From contig NZ_JAGINO010000002.1 in assembly GCF_017876115.1 (NCBI RefSeq), positions 1 to 64,000 on the forward strand: DNA of 64,000 nucleotides, read 5' to 3'. Shown here in pieces: positions 61,089 through 64,000 of the stretch. The notes under the pieces were generated by a model. The model worked only from the letters and a program-made list of their open reading frames with translations. It had not been told where the DNA came from and did not search any database. A program made the translations under genes and the position numbers. Origin of the DNA: Azospirillum picis (lineage in GTDB: Bacteria > Pseudomonadota > Alphaproteobacteria > Azospirillales > Azospirillaceae). Numbering within the stretch: the stretch's first letter is position 1; each line of letters begins with the position of its first letter.

Positions 61089-61394
61089 TCAGAAACCGGC
61101 CATGCCGCCGGTTGGAGGCGCCAACGGGCAGCCGCAGGCCGGGCATTTCGTCCGCCGCAGCACATCCATCACCCGGGCATCGGGCTGCGTGGCGCCGAGA
61201 GCGCTTTCCACCGCGGCAACCTGCCGCTGGTGATCGGCCGTGGCACCACAGGCCGCGTCGAGCATGGCCCCATAATCGGAACCCGGCTGCGCGGTGATGG
61301 CCCGTGCGCCGTCCGCCGCCAGAAGTCCGGCGGCGCCGGCGACAAGGCCGGCCAACATGGAACGCCGGTTCGCAGCCGCTGGAGACCCGCTCAT
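61089..61394 (-). CDS. Small Tat-exported protein with a C-terminal Cys motif
   Basis: A 101-residue protein with a twin-arginine signal (NRRSMLAGLVAGAAGLLAADG, cleaved about residue 32 after ARA). The mature part has DAACGATADHQRQVAAVESA and ends with TKCPACGCPLAPP, a three-cysteine motif that could bind a metal or form a disulfide. Tat export suggests folding or cofactor loading before export. GGGAG lies seven bases before the ATG. Located 89 bases upstream of gatC on the same strand. No family recognised. Confidence 0.7.
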   Translation of the reverse strand: MSGSPAAANRRSMLAGLVAGAAGLLAADGARAITAQPGSDYGAMLDAACGATADHQRQVAAVESALGATQPDARVMDVLRRTKCPACGCPLAPPTGGMAGF

Positions 61395-61472
61395 TGGTCC
61401 GCTCCCTCAAAGTCGCCGGCCGGACCGGCCGCCGATGCCGACTATACGCCGTTGTCCGGCGACCACCAGCCT

Positions 61473-61997
61473 TCAGGCGGCGATCCGCGACGCCGACTGC
61501 CATCCGGCCGCATCCAGGCGCAGCTTGAACAGAGCGATCGGCTCGCCCCAGGGCGTCACCCGCGTTTCCAGCGCGATCGGCGTCATGCCGAGCTTGGCAT
61601 AGAGAAGCAGGGCCGGCGTGTTGGTGTTGAAGCAATAGAGGGTGAGTTCGGGAAGATGGTGGTGGCCGAAGGCGCGGTCGATCATCGTCCGCACCAGATA
61701 CTCGGCGATGCCCCGGCGACGCAGGTCTGGATCGACGCTGACATTGCCGAGGCTGGCGGTCCGTCCATCCTCGAACGTGGCGTAGTTGGCGTAGCCCACC
61801 ACGCGCTCCCGGCCCTCCTCCGCGATCGTCACCACGGTCGGATCTCGGCGGACCGCCAGGGTCGCCCGCACCTGCTCCGGCGTCAGCGGCCAGACGGCGC
61901 GAGGGAACAGGAAATACAGCTCTTCCGCGGAACGCGGAAAGCCGCAGATCGTGGGAATGTCGGCATCCGCCAGCGGCCGGTGCGACAGGTTGGCCAT
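61473..61997 (-). CDS. GNAT family N-acetyltransferase
   Basis: A 174-residue acetyl-CoA-dependent acyltransferase. The acetyl-CoA-binding motif is SVDPDLRRRGIAEYLVRTMI, and FNTNTPALLLYAKLGMTP is the typical fourth motif. The N-terminal PTICGFPRSAEELYFLFPRA is common in a subgroup of uncharacterised GNATs. ATG 61997 is used; ATG 62015 and TTG 62045 are in frame, and none has a clear ribosome-binding site. Divergent from ruvX. Substrate unknown. Confidence 0.88.
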   Translation of the reverse strand: MANLSHRPLADADIPTICGFPRSAEELYFLFPRAVWPLTPEQVRATLAVRRDPTVVTIAEEGRERVVGYANYATFEDGRTASLGNVSVDPDLRRRGIAEYLVRTMIDRAFGHHHLPELTLYCFNTNTPALLLYAKLGMTPIALETRVTPWGEPIALFKLRLDAAGWQSASRIAA

Positions 61998-62022
61998 GGG
62001 TGCAGCAGCGATCATGCTTAGA

Positions 62023-62050
62023 AGAATAAGTATCTTTTTCAACAACTCAA
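62023..62050 (-). promoter_or_regulatory. Possible promoter of the GNAT gene
   Basis: On the minus strand TTGAGT (62050-62045) and TATTCT (62028-62023) with a 16-base spacer lie in the AT-rich gap to ruvX. Transcription would start near 62016, about 20 bases before ATG 61997, which supports that start over the upstream ones. Confidence 0.35.
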
Positions 62051-62091
62051 GCGATCTTGCGGGGATGGACGCGCGGCCCTATGGTCGGTCC

Positions 62092-62655
62092 ATGATCCAC
62101 ACCCTCTCCGAACTCGCGGCCCGTCTGGGCAAAGGTCAACGATTGCTGGGCCTTGACGTCGGCACCAAGACCGTCGGCCTTGCCGTCGCCGATCCGGGAC
62201 TGATCGTCGCATCCCCCATCGGCACGCTCAAGCGCACGAAATTCACCCAGGACGCCCGCGAACTGGGCAAGACGATCCGCGACTACGGCATCGGTGGTCT
62301 GGTGGTGGGCCTGCCGCTGAACATGGACGGGACGGAGGGGCCGCGTGCCGAGTCGGTGCGTGCCTTCGCCAAGAACCTGCTGGAGCGGCCGGACCTGCTG
62401 GGATGGGAGGCCGAGATCGCCTTCTGGGACGAGCGCCTGTCGACCTCCGCGGTCGAGCGCTTCATGATCGGCGAAGCCGACATGACCCGCAAGCGCCGGG
62501 ACGAGGTCGTCGACAAGATGGCCGCCGCCTACATCCTGCAGGGTGCGCTCGACATGCTGGCCAACCAGCGGCGCCTTGCGGCGGAGCGGCAGGACGAATC
62601 GGACGAGGCGATGGCCGACGACGGGCCGGCGGAAGAGCCCGACTACCGCGCCTGA
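62092..62655 (+). CDS. ruvX: Holliday junction resolvase-like RuvX (YqgF)
   Basis: A 187-residue RNase H-fold nuclease acting in 16S rRNA 5'-end maturation and possibly on Holliday junctions. Conserved motifs: RLLGLDVGTKTVGLAVADP, GGLVVGLPLNMDGTEGPRAE, FWDERLSTSAVERFM and RRDEVVDKMAAAYILQGAL. The tail beyond residue 155 is acidic and Glu/Asp-rich. ATG 62092 matches the family start; ATG 62065 is possible. Divergent from the GNAT gene. Confidence 0.95.
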   Translation: MIHTLSELAARLGKGQRLLGLDVGTKTVGLAVADPGLIVASPIGTLKRTKFTQDARELGKTIRDYGIGGLVVGLPLNMDGTEGPRAESVRAFAKNLLERPDLLGWEAEIAFWDERLSTSAVERFMIGEADMTRKRRDEVVDKMAAAYILQGALDMLANQRRLAAERQDESDEAMADDGPAEEPDYRA

Positions 62656-62712
62656 CGCTCACGTGCCCCAGCTTTCGTAGTCGAATGGGCCTCCGCAGCC
62701 GAACGGGCCTCA

Positions 62713-64000
62713 TCAGGCGAAGGAGAGCGCGAAGGACGCCGGTCCCTCCCCCGCCGCCGCGCGCTGCCAGATCGCACCGTAGGCGGCCTCCAGCGCGCGG
62801 GTGAAGCGCACTCCGTCGAGCGCCGGCGAGGCGCGCAAACGGTCGCGCAAGCGCCTGCGCAGGGCCGACAGGCCGTCCGGATCGGATACCAGCGACGCGG
62901 CCATCGCGACGTAGGCATCCTCGCCCTCGACCGCCAGCGCAGACAGGCCGGCGGAGGCGAGATGGGTGACGGCATGGCGCGAGCAGAAACGGTCGCCGCC
63001 CAGCGTCACCACCGGTACGCCCATCCACAGCGCCTCCAACGTCGTCACCCCGCCGGAATAGGGAAAGGGGTCGAGCGCGACGTCGATCTCGCCATAGGTT
63101 GCCAGGAAATCGGCTCGAACGGCGCCGCCACGCAACTCCACGCGCGCGGGATCCGCGCCGGCCGCCCTGAACAGGGCGAGAACCCGCGCCGCCATCTCCC
63201 GATCATCCAGCCCGGGCGTGCGCAGCAGCAGGCGTGAATCGGGCACCGCCGCCAACACCCGCGCCCACAGCGCGACAACCTTGTCGTTCAGCTTGGGCAG
63301 GGCGTTCAGCGACCCGAAGGTCGGCCTGCCACCCCCCAGCATCGGCAGCGGCGACACCGGCGGCGCATCGGCCGGCGCCGACCAGGGGACATAGGCGTCG
63401 GGCATGCGCAGGATGCCTTCGATCGCCCAGCCGTCCGCACCCTGCGGGCTCTGCCGGCTGTCGGAGATGAGGTAGTCCATCGCCGGCAGTCCGGTGGTGC
63501 CGACATAGCCGGCCCAGGTCACCTGCACCGGTGCCGCCCGCCGGGCGAAAACCCCCAGGCGGTTGCCCATCGTATGGCCGGCCAGGTCGACCAGGATGTG
63601 GATGTTGTCGGCGCGGATGCGCTCCAGCAGGGCCGCGTCATCCATCCTGGCCGTCTCGACCCAATGGTCGGCAAGGCCCTGAAGCCGGGTGGTCGTCGCA
63701 TCCGGACTGGCGGTGTTGGAGTAGCAGGTGGTCTCCACGGCGCTCCGGTCATGGGATGCGAGCACGGGCTCAAGGAAATAGCCGACGGGATGGGCTCGGA
63801 AATCGGGAGACACGTAGCCGACGCGCAGACGCGGTGCCGGGGGTGCGACGGGCGCCGCCGGTCGGTCGGGGTGGCGCGCGCCCCAGTCGGCATGGGCCTG
63901 CGCGATCTGCGGCATGGTCAGGCCGGCATCGTACTGCATCAGGAGCAGCCGCGCGCCGTACAGAAAATCGGCATCCGGCGCCAGGCGGACGGCACGATCG
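62713..64000 (-). CDS. SPINDLY/OGT-type TPR glycosyltransferase (GT41), N-terminus outside the window
   Basis: The C-terminal 428 residues of a GT41 enzyme; the frame continues without a stop past the right edge. It contains RVGYVSPDFRAHPVGYFLEP, HILVDLAGHTMGNRLGVFAR, QVTWAGYVGTTGLPAMDYLI, TFGSLNALPKLNDKVVALWA, DPFPYSGGVTTLEALWMGVP and RFCSRHAVTHLASAGL, the sugar-nucleotide-binding half of the fold. The visible start of the frame (RLAPDADFLYGARLLLMQ) is the usual junction after TPR repeats. Bacterial members O-glycosylate proteins, in some cases flagellins, or act in polysaccharide synthesis. Donor sugar and target are unknown. Confidence 0.92.
   Translation of the reverse strand, partial: DRAVRLAPDADFLYGARLLLMQYDAGLTMPQIAQAHADWGARHPDRPAAPVAPPAPRLRVGYVSPDFRAHPVGYFLEPVLASHDRSAVETTCYSNTASPDATTTRLQGLADHWVETARMDDAALLERIRADNIHILVDLAGHTMGNRLGVFARRAAPVQVTWAGYVGTTGLPAMDYLISDSRQSPQGADGWAIEGILRMPDAYVPWSAPADAPPVSPLPMLGGGRPTFGSLNALPKLNDKVVALWARVLAAVPDSRLLLRTPGLDDREMAARVLALFRAAGADPARVELRGGAVRADFLATYGEIDVALDPFPYSGGVTTLEALWMGVPVVTLGGDRFCSRHAVTHLASAGLSALAVEGEDAYVAMAASLVSDPDGLSALRRRLRDRLRASPALDGVRFTRALEAAYGAIWQRAAAGEGPASFALSFA

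Overview
The window is a stretch of GC-rich (mid to high 60s percent) alphaproteobacterial chromosome. The gene set points to Rhodospirillales, most likely an Azospirillum-like bacterium: a DivK/PleD pair, an EipB (DUF1849) envelope protein, a glnB-glnA locus with a sigma54 promoter, the lon-hupB-tRNA-Val order, the tig-clpP-clpX order and several chemotaxis and diguanylate cyclase genes. This assignment is an inference from gene content; no 16S gene is present.

Layout. 0-11 kb: a soluble PAS chemotaxis receptor, dprA-topA, a TPR protein fused to a PRMT9-like arginine methyltransferase, and a tight trio (ECHDC3-like crotonase homologue, CoA-binding protein, O-acetylhomoserine sulfhydrylase). 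11-16.5 kb: an MFS transporter, arfB, rsmA, an AzlCD exporter with its AraC-type regulator, and a DUF4405-like membrane protein. 16.5-24.7 kb: divK-pleD, a second diguanylate cyclase, a 2-hydroxyacid dehydrogenase divergent from eipB, and a Cys-rich lipoprotein followed by rarA. 24.7-32.5 kb: an rpsM-rpsK-rpoA-rplQ operon with its own consensus promoter and a strong terminator, pyk, and a divergent EF-G. 32.6-36.2 kb: ridA, a secreted trypsin-like protease and topB.

36.2-42.6 kb is different. It has low coding density, locally lower GC, two paralogous ribbon-helix-helix regulators that share an identical CRP-like dyad at matching distance from their starts, an output-only FixJ/LuxR regulator, a membrane protein, and 1.6 kb in which no gene could be established. 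It ends at the 3' side of a tRNA-Val gene, so it may be a decayed or strain-specific island.

42.6-58.2 kb returns to housekeeping: lon-hupB-tRNA-Val, a transmembrane chemotaxis receptor, tig-clpP-clpX (proteolysis and folding, with a candidate heat-shock promoter for lon), tRNA-Leu, malonyl-CoA decarboxylase, NAD(P)HX repair, tRNA-His and glnB-glnA. 58.2-64 kb holds three small uncharacterised proteins, gatC-gatA, a small Tat-exported protein, a GNAT enzyme, ruvX and the C-terminal part of a TPR/GT41 (SPINDLY-type) glycosyltransferase that runs off the right edge.

The most interesting items are the bacterial TPR-PRMT9-like methyltransferase, the RHH paralogue pair with its shared dyad, the divergent EF-G outside a str operon, the crotonase homologue lacking both catalytic glutamates, and several Cys-rich or very small proteins. 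No CRISPR array, rRNA or intact insertion sequence was seen.
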